Shown here: in pieces, positions 1 through 7,433 of the stretch
Layout: each line of letters starts with the position of its first letter
How positions within the stretch are numbered: position 1 is the stretch's first letter
Source: WHSW01 sp963781265
GTDB taxonomy: Bacteria > Actinomycetota > Thermoleophilia > Solirubrobacterales > 70-9
Assembly (NCBI GenBank): GCA_963781265.1
Contig: CAWAFH010000006.1
Location: 1-64,000 of the forward strand
Length of the DNA stretch: 64,000 nucleotides
Direction of reading: 5' to 3'
Program-made: the position numbers and the translations under genes
The notes under the pieces: generated by a model
What the model was told of the DNA's origin: nothing
Database searches by the model: none
Seen by the model: only the letters and a program-made list of their open reading frames with translations

Positions 1-181
1 TCGATGCCCCGCAGGTGGCCGAGATCCTCGGGATGCGGGTCGACTTCATCTATTCGCTCGCCCGACGCGGCGAGATCCCGCATTTGCGTTTGGCAGGACG
101 CTCCGCTTCCGCGCCGAGGCAATCGAGACCTGGCTCCGCGATCAGGAGCAAGACCCCAACACCATCCGCAGGGCCAAGTGA
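1..181 (+). pseudogene. Excisionase-family HTH protein, frameshifted and cut by the window edge
   Basis: The frame entering at the left edge reads APQVAEILG..FIYSLARRGEIPHLRL, a MerR/AlpA-type helix-turn-helix. It matches the intact paralogue at 6578-6775 almost residue for residue. Near base 92 one base is missing, and the homologous C-terminal half (LRFRAEAIETWLRD to NTIRRAK) continues in the next frame to a TGA at 179-181. Proteins of this size usually bind DNA as excision or regulatory factors. It converges on the SnoaL-like array, with five bases between the stops, exactly as in the second copy. The frameshift is seen directly; a sequencing error cannot be excluded. Confidence 0.7.
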
Positions 182-186
182 GCGCC

Positions 187-587
187 TTACTCCGACAGCC
201 CGGCGGCTTCGAGGGCCTCGTCGCGGGTCCCGTACTCGTAGCAGTACACGATCTTCCCGTTGCGCACCTTCCAGTGCGCATAGGTATGGGTCTCGATCTC
301 GATCCCGCTCCCCCGACCTCGGCCCCATTCGCGGAGGGCGGAGAACACATTCCCCCCGTTCCCCGTCAGTTCCTCGATCTCGCTGCCGTAAGTTCCCTCC
401 TGAAATGTCTCGCGCCAGCGTTCGCGGAGACCTCAGGGCAGCATTCCGACCGAGCACGGGGGCTTGATGCTCCTCCTCGGGATACCAGTTGACCTCGGGA
501 TCGAGCGTGTCGAGCCACGTCTCGGCGTCATTCGTCGAAGCTTTCGATGGCTCTGCGGACGACCGCGACGTTTTCGTCTTCCGACAT
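187..587 (-). pseudogene. SnoaL-like (NTF2-fold) cassette, frameshifted
   Basis: The start reads MSEDENVAVVRRAIESFDE and then hits a stop. The expected continuation (DAETWLDTLDPEVNWYPEEE) lies in another frame, and a third frame carries the C-terminal part through ALREWGRGRGSGIE to DEALEAAGLSE and TAA at 189-187. At least two indels are therefore needed to restore a SnoaL-like protein of about 130 residues. The family is a small alpha+beta barrel used by ketosteroid isomerases, polyketide cyclases and many proteins of unknown role. This is the last cassette of the first array. Confidence 0.75.
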
Positions 588-590
588 CGC

Positions 591-1007
591 CTACTCCGAC
601 AGCCGGGCGGCTTTGAGGGCATCGGCCTTGTCGAGCACGCTCTCCATCCGCACGATCTTCCGGCCACGGAGGGTGAACGAGATGAGTACGGGCCGCGCAT
701 GAAGTACGTGGCCGCGCATATCAAGCCCGCTCGACCGGCGCTTGCCCGCCTGGACCACGTCGGCCAAGACTTTGGCGCCCGCGACTCGGAGGGCTGTGGC
801 CTCGATCGTGACGCGCTCGTACGGCGCCAGGAAACGGCGCGTGAACTCCCTGATCCCTTCGGCGCCGACGTAAACCCCGGGTTCCGGGAAACCGGGCGGA
901 ACCACGATCATGACCTGGGGATCGAAAGCGGCGACTCCCACGCCGAAGTCTCCCGTAGCCCAGCCCTCGAATATCCGCCGGACGATCTCCACGTTCTCCT
1001 GCGACAT
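591..1007 (-). CDS. SnoaL-like / NTF2-fold protein
   Basis: 138 residues, intact, starting MSQENVEIVRRIFEGWATGD and ending KADALKAARLSE. The N-terminal helix with the EN-E--R--FE pattern, the DPQV segment and the strand-rich C-terminal half are typical of SnoaL-like proteins, which are cone-shaped barrels that bind small hydrophobic ligands. No substrate can be named. The stop is three bases before the ATG of the next cassette. The GGAG inside the preceding cassette's Ser-Glu codons sits six bases before this ATG and looks like its ribosome-binding site. The ending ARLSE differs slightly from the AGLSE of its relatives. Confidence 0.85.
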   Translation of the reverse strand: MSQENVEIVRRIFEGWATGDFGVGVAAFDPQVMIVVPPGFPEPGVYVGAEGIREFTRRFLAPYERVTIEATALRVAGAKVLADVVQAGKRRSSGLDMRGHVLHARPVLISFTLRGRKIVRMESVLDKADALKAARLSE

Positions 1008-1010
1008 CGC

Positions 1011-1409
1011 CTACTCCGACAGCCCGGCGGCTTGCAACGCCTGGGCGCGGTCGAGGTAATAGTCGGCCTCAATCACCAGGCCGTCTCGGAGACGGTGCAC
1101 GACGGCGAAGGACTGCGTGTAAGGCGCGTCCGCTCCCTGCCCGACCATCGTGACGCAGGCGACGAACCGGCCATCGGGCAGGTCGATCAAATCGTCGAGA
1201 TGAACCTCGATGGGTCCGACCAAGTCGATCAGGCTTCGCATCCGGGCGAGCGCAGCGGCACGCCCTCGGAAGACTCCGGCGTTGGGCCAGCCTGGTCCCT
1301 CTCGGTAGACGGCATCCTCGGCCCAGAACCGATCCGTGACCGCCCCCGGACCGGCCTCGTTCCAGACCTCGTAGGCCCGGCGGATTGTGTCGGCGTCCTC
1401 TTCCGACAT
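1011..1409 (-). CDS. SnoaL-like / NTF2-fold protein
   Basis: 132 residues, intact, starting MSEEDADTIRRAYEVWNEAG and ending AQALQAAGLSE. It has the SnoaL-like layout: an N-terminal helix, FWAEDAVYREGPGWPNAGVFRGR, then strands rich in Asp and Val that end in a helix. The length is normal for the family. It is a middle cassette of the minus-strand array, with 3-bp gaps to both neighbours, and its terminal codons carry the GGAG used by the downstream cassette. The core sequence differs strongly from its neighbours although the junctions are nearly identical. The molecular function is unknown. Confidence 0.85.
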   Translation of the reverse strand: MSEEDADTIRRAYEVWNEAGPGAVTDRFWAEDAVYREGPGWPNAGVFRGRAAALARMRSLIDLVGPIEVHLDDLIDLPDGRFVACVTMVGQGADAPYTQSFAVVHRLRDGLVIEADYYLDRAQALQAAGLSE

Positions 1410-1412
1410 CGC

Positions 1413-1855
1413 CTACTCCGACAACCCGGCGGCTTCGAGGGCGGTGGCCTGATCCAGATACCCCTGGACGCGTATCACCCGTCCTGGCGCACCGTGAAGA
1501 CAACCGCCGTATCGGTCTCAACTTCGATGCCGCTGCCTTTGCCGCGCCGGTACTCGTGCATCAGCACGACGACCAGATCGTTGATGTGAAGGAACCTCTG
1601 TGGGTCGAGCCGACGCTCTTCCCAGGCTTCGAGGTCCTCAGCCATGAACGAGTCGAGTATCTCGGGAAGACCGCGAGCGACCCGGCCCTCCCAAAGGCCA
1701 CCGACCGTCCCGTGCATTTCCACGTTGGAATCGATCAGTTCTGCCGCTCGCTCCCGATCCTGTCCTATGGAGGCTCCGGTCGCCGTCGGCCGGCTCGCCC
1801 AGCCGTAGATCACTTCGAAGGCATCGCGGACGATCTCGACGTTCTCCTGCGACAT
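1413..1855 (-). pseudogene. SnoaL-like cassette with a C-terminal frameshift
   Basis: The readable protein is 126 residues (MSQENVEIVRDAFEVIYGWA to VVFTVRQDG) and stops at 1475. One base further along, the missing tail is intact in another frame: VIRVQGYLDQATALEAAGLSE, followed by TAG at 1415-1413, at the usual junction position. A single lost base near 1477 therefore explains the truncation. The rest of the domain looks conserved, so the short product may still fold. If the frameshift is real, it also breaks translational coupling to the next cassette. Confidence 0.7.
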
Positions 1856-1858
1856 CGC

Positions 1859-2263
1859 CTACTCCGACAGCCCGGCGGCTTCGAGGGCTTCGGCGCGGGT
1901 TCCGTACTCCCGGCACAGCGCAATCCTTCCGTCGCGAATCGTGAAGACCTCCCCTTCGGTCTGGTCCGTTTCGACGCCGCTGAGCTTGGCGCATCCGCCG
2001 TACCGCTCAACCGCGACCACCGTGTCTCCACCGGCGTCGATCAGTTCGACCGCCTCCATCCAGAACCCGTCGAACATGTCGATCCAGTCCTGGAAGTACG
2101 CGCGCAGCGCGTCCGTGCCCTTGATCGGGCCCCAATCATCGATGGCACCCTCGACTGCCCGGTAGTCGACATCGTCGGCGAAATGCTCGATCCACCGATC
2201 AAGCCCTCCACGGGCAAACGCCTCATAGGCTGCTTTCACGATCTCGACGTTCTCCTGCGACAT
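1859..2263 (-). CDS. SnoaL-like / NTF2-fold protein, first cassette of array 1
   Basis: 134 residues, starting MSQENVEIVKAAYEAFARGG and ending GTRAEALEAAGLSE. Family features include DRWIEHFADDVDYRAVEGAI and the strand FTIRDGRIALCREYGT. The frame is open far upstream, but the start was placed at the MSQENVE motif because every relative begins there and because a conserved leader (shared with 8769-8850) immediately precedes it. The leader has no clear Shine-Dalgarno site, so leaderless or atypical initiation is possible. This would be the promoter-proximal gene of the array. Confidence 0.85.
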   Translation of the reverse strand: MSQENVEIVKAAYEAFARGGLDRWIEHFADDVDYRAVEGAIDDWGPIKGTDALRAYFQDWIDMFDGFWMEAVELIDAGGDTVVAVERYGGCAKLSGVETDQTEGEVFTIRDGRIALCREYGTRAEALEAAGLSE

Positions 2264-2345
2264 CGCCCACGCAGTATCTCGCGCGCCGGGAGGCGAGGGG
2301 ACTGGTGAGCGTGCGGCATAGGATGAGGAGCGGCCCGCGGCCATC
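2264..2345 (-). promoter_or_regulatory. Conserved leader of SnoaL array 1
   Basis: About 80 bases directly upstream of the MSQENVE start recur almost base for base at 8769-8850 before the first cassette of array 2. The proximal part (GCGAGATACTGCG, then GGGCG, then ATG) recurs a third time at 4247-4272. GATACT could be a -10 box placing transcription at or near the ATG. No convincing -35 was found. Confidence 0.5.
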
Positions 2346-2437
2346 GGGGCGGTCTTCCAACTTCCCCCGGCCGTGGGCCGTTTCGCTGCCGCCATACAAT
2401 GGGTCGTGGAAGACCGTCCCTCAGAAAGGGGAAGCGA

Positions 2438-3590
2438 ATGACTCAGAAGCAACGCCGTAGCTACGGAACCGGCTCGCTGTTCACAAGCCACGGCAAGTGG
2501 TACGGCAAGTGGCGCGTCGACGACCGCCAGATCAAGCGCAAGCTCGGCGCCGTCCGGCAACCCGGCACCCGCGAGGGCCTGACCCGCAAGATGGCCGAGG
2601 TCGAGATGCGCCGCGCGATGGCGGCGACCCGCCCCGTGGCGCGTACCGACGCCGTCACCTTCGAGGATGCCGCGACCGAGTTTCTGCGCTACGCCGGCGA
2701 GGTCCGACAGATCGACCCGAAGACGGTCGCCGACTACCGGGGCGTGGTCGACGGCTACCTGCTCGAGGAGTTCGGCGCACGCTCGGCATCGAGGCGATCA
2801 CCCCCGACCTGATCGACACCTACAAGGAGAAGCTGATCGCCGAGGGCAAGCTCTCCAACCGCACCGTCGTCCGCCACCTGACCGTCCTGCACGGGATCTT
2901 CAAGCGGGCGAAGCGAGTGTGGGGCTTGCAGGACAACCCGGCCTCGGCCGATCTCGTCGAGCGCCCGAAGGTCGATCTACACGGGCGAGTTCGACACCTT
3001 CGACCGCGACGAGATCGAGCTGCTCGCCGCCAACGCCGACGACGACCAGGACGCCGCGATCTACCGGGTGGCGGCGTTCACCGGGCTGCGCCAGGGCGAG
3101 CTGCTCGCGCTGCGCTGGGGCGACGTCGATTTCGTCGACGGGCTGCTCCACGTCCGGCGCAACTTCACCGGCGGTCGCGAGAAGGTGCCGAAGGGCAAGC
3201 GGGTCCGCTCGGTGCCGATGATGCCCGCGGTGATCGACACGCTCGCGCAGGCTCAAGGAGCGCGAGCACTTCACCGAGCGACGACGATCTCGTCTTCACC
3301 TGCGAGGCGGCGAGCACCTGGACCACTACCGGCTGCGCAGGCGCTACTACGAGGCGCTCGAGCGGGCCGGCCTGCGTCGGCTTCGCTTCCACGACCTGCG
3401 CCACGCGTTCGGCTCGGCGGCGATCACGACGCTCGACGCCCACGCGGTGCAGTCCTACATGGGCCACCAGCACTACTCGACCACCCAGCGCTACCTGCAC
3501 CACAAGCCGCGGCGCGAGGACGCCGCCAAGCTGGCCGAGGCGTTCGAGCCCGAGGACGGGTACCAATCGGGTACCAATCTAGAAGCAACT
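2438..3590 (+). pseudogene. Tyrosine recombinase (phage-type integrase), multiply frameshifted
   Basis: ATG at 2438 follows the good site AAAGGGGAA. Homology runs through all three frames. Frame 2 has MTQKQRRSYGTGSLF (N-terminal arm domain) to EEFGA; frame 1 has TLGIEAITPDLIDTYKEKL; frame 2 again has YTGEFDTFDRDEIE and the catalytic-Arg segment TGLRQGELLALRWGDV. Frame 3 has the HDLRHAFGS box, YMGHQHYSTTQRYLHH with the nucleophile Tyr, and then an open tail to 3788. At least four indels are required, so no full-length enzyme can be made. All catalytic motifs survive, implying recent decay. Its 3' end abuts a tRNA-Cys fragment, the usual place for such an enzyme's attachment site. Confidence 0.85.
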
Positions 3591-3656
3591 CAGACCAACT
3601 CAGAGCAAGAACCCACGCCTGAGCAGGGCTGCAGAGCGGGGGAGACCAACGCCACG

Positions 3657-3703
3657 TTCGGCCTGCAAAGCCGTTTACGCCGGTTCGATTCCGGCAGGCG
3701 CCT
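3657..3703 (+). other. tRNA-Cys 3' fragment, probable attachment (att) site
   Basis: The sequence folds as an anticodon arm with loop CTGCAAA (anticodon GCA, Cys), a perfect T arm GCCGG-TTCGATT-CCGGC and the 3' acceptor strand AGGCGCC followed by T. The upstream bases do not form a matching D arm or 5' acceptor strand, so this is not a working tRNA. A tRNA 3' half directly downstream of an integrase is the classic scar of an integrative element. Only this end is visible. Confidence 0.65.
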
Positions 3704-3848
3704 CTCGCTTGACCAAGCCATAAACGGCATGGGGAAGCCGTATTCAGTCTCCTTCGGCGAGCGTCTGACTACCGCTCAAGGCCGCTGAAGACCGCCTGAA
3801 CCGGGTGCGGACCGGCGCACGGCGCGGTGGAGGGGAGGGGAGGGGTAA

Positions 3849-4106
3849 GGCGGGAACGGCGATCGCGTCGCAGAGGAGGGGGCGGAGCTGGCGAGGTCGC
3901 TCGGACTTCGGGCCGAGGCTCTGTCCGTGGCCGACGAGAGAAAGGTGTCCGACGCGATTGTCGAGCTCGCCCGCAAACGAGGTGTGGCTGCCGTCGTCGT
4001 CGGCTCCAGGGGGCTGAGCGGGCTTCGGGCAAGGTTGGAGGGCAGTACCTCAAACGCGGTTGCGAAGCACGCCTCGTGTCCGGTCCTTCTCGTTCACGAC
4101 GATTAA
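3849..4106 (+). pseudogene. Universal stress protein, 5'-truncated remnant
   Basis: The open frame after a TAA at 3846 reads GDRVAEEGAELARSLGLRAEAL, then VSDAIVELARKRGVAAVVVGSRGLSG and ends with the SCPVLLVHDD tail at TAA 4104-4106. This is the C-terminal half of a UspA domain, including the nucleotide-binding VVVGSRGLSG loop and the final beta strand. There is no start codon and no N-terminal Asp-containing strand. The break lies about 150 bases from the tRNA-Cys fragment, so truncation by element insertion or deletion is plausible. Confidence 0.75.
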
Positions 4107-4246
4107 GCGCTTGCCTAAGCCATATGAGGCGTCGTTCTTGTGCGGCGCGTCAGGCGGTCCCGACGACGCGGCTGTCCAAGAAAACCGCCAGTCTCGCAGC
4201 CTGTCATCACGGCGGTCCCCTGAGCAGGTCTCTGTCGGCACCCTCC

Positions 4247-4272
4247 CCGCGCCGCGAGATACTGCGCGGGCG
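4247..4272 (+). promoter_or_regulatory. Third copy of the SnoaL-array leader
   Basis: CCGCGCCGCGAGATACTGCG followed by CGGGCG and ATG repeats the proximal leader found before arrays 1 and 2. Here it faces the plus strand and precedes a broken cassette. Confidence 0.45.
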
Positions 4273-4372
4273 ATGTCGAAGGAGAACGTGGAGATTGTTC
4301 GACGCGAGCGATTGACGCCTACAATCGCCGAGACGTCGAGCGATGCTGGAGGAACTCGATCCGGAAATCAGT
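4273..4372 (+). pseudogene. SnoaL-like cassette, 5' fragment on the plus strand
   Basis: ATG opens MSKENVEIVRR in frame. After one missing base the expected IDAYNRRDVER continues, and after another shift MLEELDPEIS. Homology then ends. It is a short, inverted remnant of a first cassette, still attached to its leader. Confidence 0.6.
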
Positions 4373-4441
4373 CAGGCCTGTCGCGGTTGACAGCTCGCGG
4401 CGAAGCCACGACCACCACGGCAGGAGCACCGGCGTCTGGAG

Positions 4442-4572
4442 GTGACGCGAGTGGCGACAAAGACGACAGAGCAGCGTACAGCCGTAACGAGCTGGGTGCC
4501 GGAGTCGCTAAGGGCACAGCGGCAGGCGAAAGCGGCCGAAGCTGATCGATCGACCTCGGCGGAGCTCCGCCG
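4442..4572 (+). pseudogene. Possible ribbon-helix-helix (CopG-like) fragment
   Basis: From GTG 4442 or 4451 the frame reads VATKTTEQRTAVTSWVPESL, then AEADRSTSAELRR. The spacing of a short strand, an ESLR helix and a second S-S-ELRR helix resembles ribbon-helix-helix antitoxin-type repressors. The similarity ends near 4572, where the opposite strand becomes a SnoaL remnant, so this is probably a truncated gene. The open frame runs on to 4813 but without recognisable content. Confidence 0.35.
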
Positions 4573-4574
4573 CG

Positions 4575-4755
4575 GCCGTCGTCGCTCCATCGTGCCCGAA
4601 ACGCGACTCGGTCGGATCGGGGAACTCACGTGGACCACGCCGGTCGACCTCGGGGTCGAGTCACTCGAAGAGTGCGGCGTCGAAGTCGTCGTGGCTGAAG
4701 CGTCGCACCAACGGCTCACCCCGCTGGACATTCTCGCGCGGTGCTCGAGCGACAT
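4575..4755 (-). pseudogene. SnoaL-like cassette, N-terminal remnant
   Basis: The ATG at 4755 lies in the conserved junction, three bases from the stop of the next remnant. In shifted frames the strand reads LVRRFSHDDFDAALFE, LDPEV and GPREFPDP, the early part of a SnoaL-like domain, with several indels and an internal stop. No C-terminal half is present. Confidence 0.5.
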
Positions 4756-4758
4756 CGC

Positions 4759-5187
4759 CTACTCCGACAGCCCGGCGTCCTCAGGGCATCTGCGGGGTCC
4801 AGGTATGCGGTAGATGCGAGACCGCCATCGCGATCGCCGCATGTCGACAACGCCAGGCTGCAGCCGAGTGCGCCTCGGTCCCGCTCAGCATGCAGCGGAT
4901 GCAGAGCTCACCGAGCGCGACGACTCGGTCGCGCCAGGTCGCGAATGTTCGCGAACCTCGGGCCAGATCCGAGTCGAGCGCCGCGTAGACGTCGCGAAAC
5001 GCTCCACGCACGCCGCCATAGCTCCAAAATGTCGCCGTCTTTCGCCACCCAGCATCAGCTGGAACCTTGGCCGAAATTCAATCTCCGGATGCATGAACTC
5101 CATGCATCGCCCGCGGCGTCCAGGGCCTCGCCCTCGTGCTCCTGTGGAGACCCGCGCTTCGCGATGTCCGACGTGCTCGTGCGACAT
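4759..5187 (-). pseudogene. SnoaL-like cassette, heavily decayed
   Basis: The start MSHEHV and the stop region with the altered tail (TPGCRS in the wrong frame) occupy the normal junction positions. Pieces of the domain appear in different frames: MEFMHPEIEFRPRFQ, VRGAFRDVYAALDSDL and DRVVALGELCIR. Several indels separate them, so no full protein can be made. The cassette length of about 430 bp is normal. Confidence 0.65.
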
Positions 5188-5190
5188 CGC

Positions 5191-5340
5191 CTATCCGACA
5201 GCCCGGAGGCTTCGAGGGCCCGTTCCGGGTCGCGTTTCGTCGATGCTCGAGATCTTCCCTTCGCGGATGGTGAAGACCGTTCAGTTGGGCGAATCCGCCT
5301 CAACGCCGCGCCAAGACAGAGCACTGAGGTCAAGAACCCT
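5191..5340 (-). pseudogene. SnoaL-like cassette, C-terminal remnant
   Basis: The minus strand reads GVEADSPN, a stop, TVFTIREGKISSIDETR, then in another frame PERALEASGLSD. This is the last third of a cassette. The terminal junction has lost one base (CTATCC instead of CTACTCC). Upstream sequence is unrelated and leads into the secreted-protein gene. Confidence 0.55.
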
Positions 5341-5416
5341 TGAGTTGGGTCGGCCGGCGCAGTAGGGTCGGCTGGAAGGGAGGCACGAGATTCCGAGACG
5401 GTCCATCGGATTAGTC

Positions 5417-6145
5417 GTGAGTGGCCTGGGGCTTCTCGTCCTCGCGCTGGCTCCGCAGGCCCACGCCCGCGAGACCGAGAAGTTCAAGATTCTCTCGGTC
5501 AGCGGCAAGACGACGGCCGATCGCGCGGTGGTCTACGAACCGACTCAATACGGCGACACCTGCGCCTTCACCCAGACCGAGCGGATCAGCTTCCACAGCA
5601 CGAAGCCGATTACCGCCTACGCGTTCACGAGCAAGGCGCACGGCCGCGGGCGGGTGGAATGGTGGTCGAAGCCCACGTTCCCCGGCAACCTCACCTTCGT
5701 CGAGATGCCGGGCGTAATGACGGTGTCGCGCTCGGCCGCGTACCAGCAGTCGATCAGGGTGGACCCGGATACGGGAGAGGTCTCCAACGGCTGTTTCTAT
5801 GAACCGTCGCCGGTGGACTGCGCGGTCGAGAAGACCTTTCCCGTGACGCTGAGGATCGGGGGCACCTCCGATAGCGATCGGAGCACGTATGTGTCGCCGG
5901 CGGGGGCCTCGCACGACCTGGACGCCCTCGACGCGGCGTGCCCGGTCGAGATGTTTCCGGGCCTTGGAGGCGACCCGCGACTGTTCTCCCGCGCCGACCT
6001 GTTCGGCAAGCAGAAGCGGGTCAGCGACACGGATCGTGTCGAGACGCCGGCCTTCGACAACACCACCGACACCGCGACTGTCACCGGAACGACCGTCGAC
6101 GAGCTCGCGGGCGAGCTCAAGCGCAAGAAGCTCCGAAGCCGCTGA
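5417..6145 (+). CDS. Secreted protein of unknown function
   Basis: 242 residues from the GTG at 5417. The N-terminus is a signal peptide (LGLLVLALAPQAHA) followed by a predicted mature chain from about residue 18. Upstream codons in the same frame (PRRSIGLVV) would complete a twin-Arg-type n-region. They begin at an ATT codon (5390) seven bases after GGGAGG, so the real start may be that rare codon. The mature part is strand-rich with several Cys and no recognised catalytic motif. Pieces such as PGVMTVSRSA and PAFDNTTDTA give no family. It stands alone between array remnants. Confidence 0.7.
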   Translation: MSGLGLLVLALAPQAHARETEKFKILSVSGKTTADRAVVYEPTQYGDTCAFTQTERISFHSTKPITAYAFTSKAHGRGRVEWWSKPTFPGNLTFVEMPGVMTVSRSAAYQQSIRVDPDTGEVSNGCFYEPSPVDCAVEKTFPVTLRIGGTSDSDRSTYVSPAGASHDLDALDAACPVEMFPGLGGDPRLFSRADLFGKQKRVSDTDRVETPAFDNTTDTATVTGTTVDELAGELKRKKLRSR

Positions 6146-6577
6146 CCGACTAGTCTTCGTTCGAGTCCGCGACGGAGCAGGGAACCCGTCGAAGTGGAAG
6201 CGGGCCAAGTGAGCCGACCTCGACGCCCGCGCGTTGCGTGAGTCAGAGCATCCCTTCGGTTACGAGAACGGCCGTTGAGTAAGCCTCGGGGTGGATTAGT
6301 GCCGGCCGTGGAGCAGGCGTCGGGCGTGGGATTACTTTGGCCATGCGTCGCATCCCAGGGGGTCGTGGGTAGACCGCCGTATCCGATCTGCCCCTCGGGG
6401 ACGGTCTGGAGGGTAGGGGAGGCACTGAGGCGAGAAGCCCCTGCTAACGCGGGGGTTTCGTGCTGTCAGGGGGCGGTGCCGGGCTCATCTGACGGCACCA
6501 GGTCCGCCGCTGCGACGCCCGCCGGCTCGTGGATGGATGGCTCGCTCACCTGATCTGTGCGCAGGGGGTGACCCGCG
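6146..6577. other. Intergenic region with a gene scrap and a hairpin
   Basis: Bases 6152-6211 of the plus strand read VFVRVRDGAGNPSKWKRAK and a stop, like the last strand of an Ig-like secreted protein, with no body upstream. A hairpin lies at 6434-6458. No other gene or RNA was recognised before the HTH gene at 6578. Confidence 0.45.
6434..6458 (+). terminator. Candidate hairpin terminator
   Basis: AAGCCCC and GGGGGTTT flank a nine-base loop (TGCTAACGC), giving a GC stem with A/T ends. The run of T is only three long, so efficiency is doubtful. It could insulate the HTH gene at 6578. Confidence 0.4.
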
Positions 6578-6775
6578 ATGGCTGACCGCCTCCTCACCGC
6601 CCCCGAGGTCGCCGAGCGCTTGCAGCTGACGACCGACTTCGTCTACGCGCTCGCCCGATGCGGCGAGATCCCCCACTTGCGCTTCGGTCGGAGCCTCCGC
6701 TTCCGCGCCGAGGCGATCGAGACCTGGCTCCGCGATCAGGAGCGAGACGCCAACACCATCCGCAGGGCCAAGTGA
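6578..6775 (+). CDS. Excisionase-family HTH DNA-binding protein
   Basis: 65 residues, beginning MADRLLTAPEVAERLQLTTD. The winged-helix layout of AlpA/Xis-type proteins is clear: recognition helix FVYALARCGEIPHLRFG and wing segment LRFRAEAIETWLRD. A GGGGTGA site precedes the ATG. Such proteins act as excision directionality factors or local transcription regulators. It converges on SnoaL array 2 with five bases between the stops, repeating the arrangement at 1-189. It may therefore be part of a duplicated module rather than a phage remnant. No integrase is adjacent. Confidence 0.8.
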   Translation: MADRLLTAPEVAERLQLTTDFVYALARCGEIPHLRFGRSLRFRAEAIETWLRDQERDANTIRRAK

Positions 6776-6780
6776 GCGCC

Positions 6781-7191
6781 CTACTCCGACAGCCCAGCGG
6801 CTTCGAGGGCCTCTTGCGGATCGAGGTAGGAATGAATCCAAGTCGTCTTGCCGTTGCTGATGTCGCTCACCAAGGCGATACGCGATTCGGTTTCGACTCC
6901 ACTGTCCCTGCCCCGCATCCAGATGCGGCCCATGGCGAGAACTCGGTCGCCGAGGTCCCGAATCTCCGAGTACACGACATGGATCTCGGTGAGAACATCG
7001 TTAAATTCTTCTCGGAACAGGTCGCGGATGCCTTCGTGTCCCCGGTACACCGTCGATTCCTCGCTGAGCAGGATCGAAATCGCCGAGTGCCATTCGATCT
7101 CGGGGTCGAGTTCCTGGACCATCGCCTCGACGTCTCGGCTGTTGTACGCGTCGAGCGCCCGCTTGAAGGATTCGACGTTTTCCTGCGACAT
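6781..7191 (-). CDS. SnoaL-like / NTF2-fold protein, last cassette of array 2
   Basis: 136 residues from MSQENVESFKRALDAYNSRD to PQEALEAAGLSE. SnoaL-like landmarks are DPEIEWHSAISIL, YRGHEGIRDLFREEF and DLGDRVLAMGRIWMRGR. The same frame stays open upstream to 7287 because the previous cassette's stop codon has been lost, so an automatic call would give a 168-residue fusion. The MSQENVE start is preferred from family alignment. The paralogue at 8361-8768 is the closest in the window (DLGDRVLAIGTFRARGR). Ligand unknown. Confidence 0.8.
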   Translation of the reverse strand: MSQENVESFKRALDAYNSRDVEAMVQELDPEIEWHSAISILLSEESTVYRGHEGIRDLFREEFNDVLTEIHVVYSEIRDLGDRVLAMGRIWMRGRDSGVETESRIALVSDISNGKTTWIHSYLDPQEALEAAGLSE

Positions 7192-7194
7192 CGC

Positions 7195-7371
7195 CTGCCT
7201 TTCCGACAGCCCGGCGGCCTCGAGGGCCGACCGGTGATCGAGGAATTCCTCTGTATCAACGCCCAGGCCGTCGCGTATCTCACGCACCGCCCCTCGGCAG
7301 ATACCTTCGCCTTCAACTCAGCAAGAGTCGGGGGCGCCTACTCCGACAGCCCGGCGGCTTCGAGGGCCACC
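7195..7371 (-). pseudogene. SnoaL-like C-terminal remnants, one fused to the next cassette
   Basis: Bases 7290-7195 encode GVDTEEFLDHRSALEAAGLSE and then RQA in frame with the following ATG. The usual TAG is replaced by an 8-base sequence, so the tail reads through. A second, even shorter tail (ALEAAGLSE and TAG) sits at 7371-7338. Neither has an N-terminal half. They mark two lost cassettes. Confidence 0.55.
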
Positions 7372-7433
7372 GAGCAGACACCGGGCGAGGGCTGCCCCGC
7401 CCGGCGACGTTGCTCGGCCTCTATATCACTCCG

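Noticed and set aside
187..2263. Regularly spaced repeats of about 40 bases suggesting a CRISPR-like array
   Set aside because: The spacing is about 400 bp, the repeats encode protein ends and starts, and the intervening DNA is coding. No cas genes are present.
3805..4017. Plus-strand open frame overlapping the stress-protein remnant
   Set aside because: The Arg/Gly-rich product has no motif, and the other frame here has a clear UspA C-terminal half.
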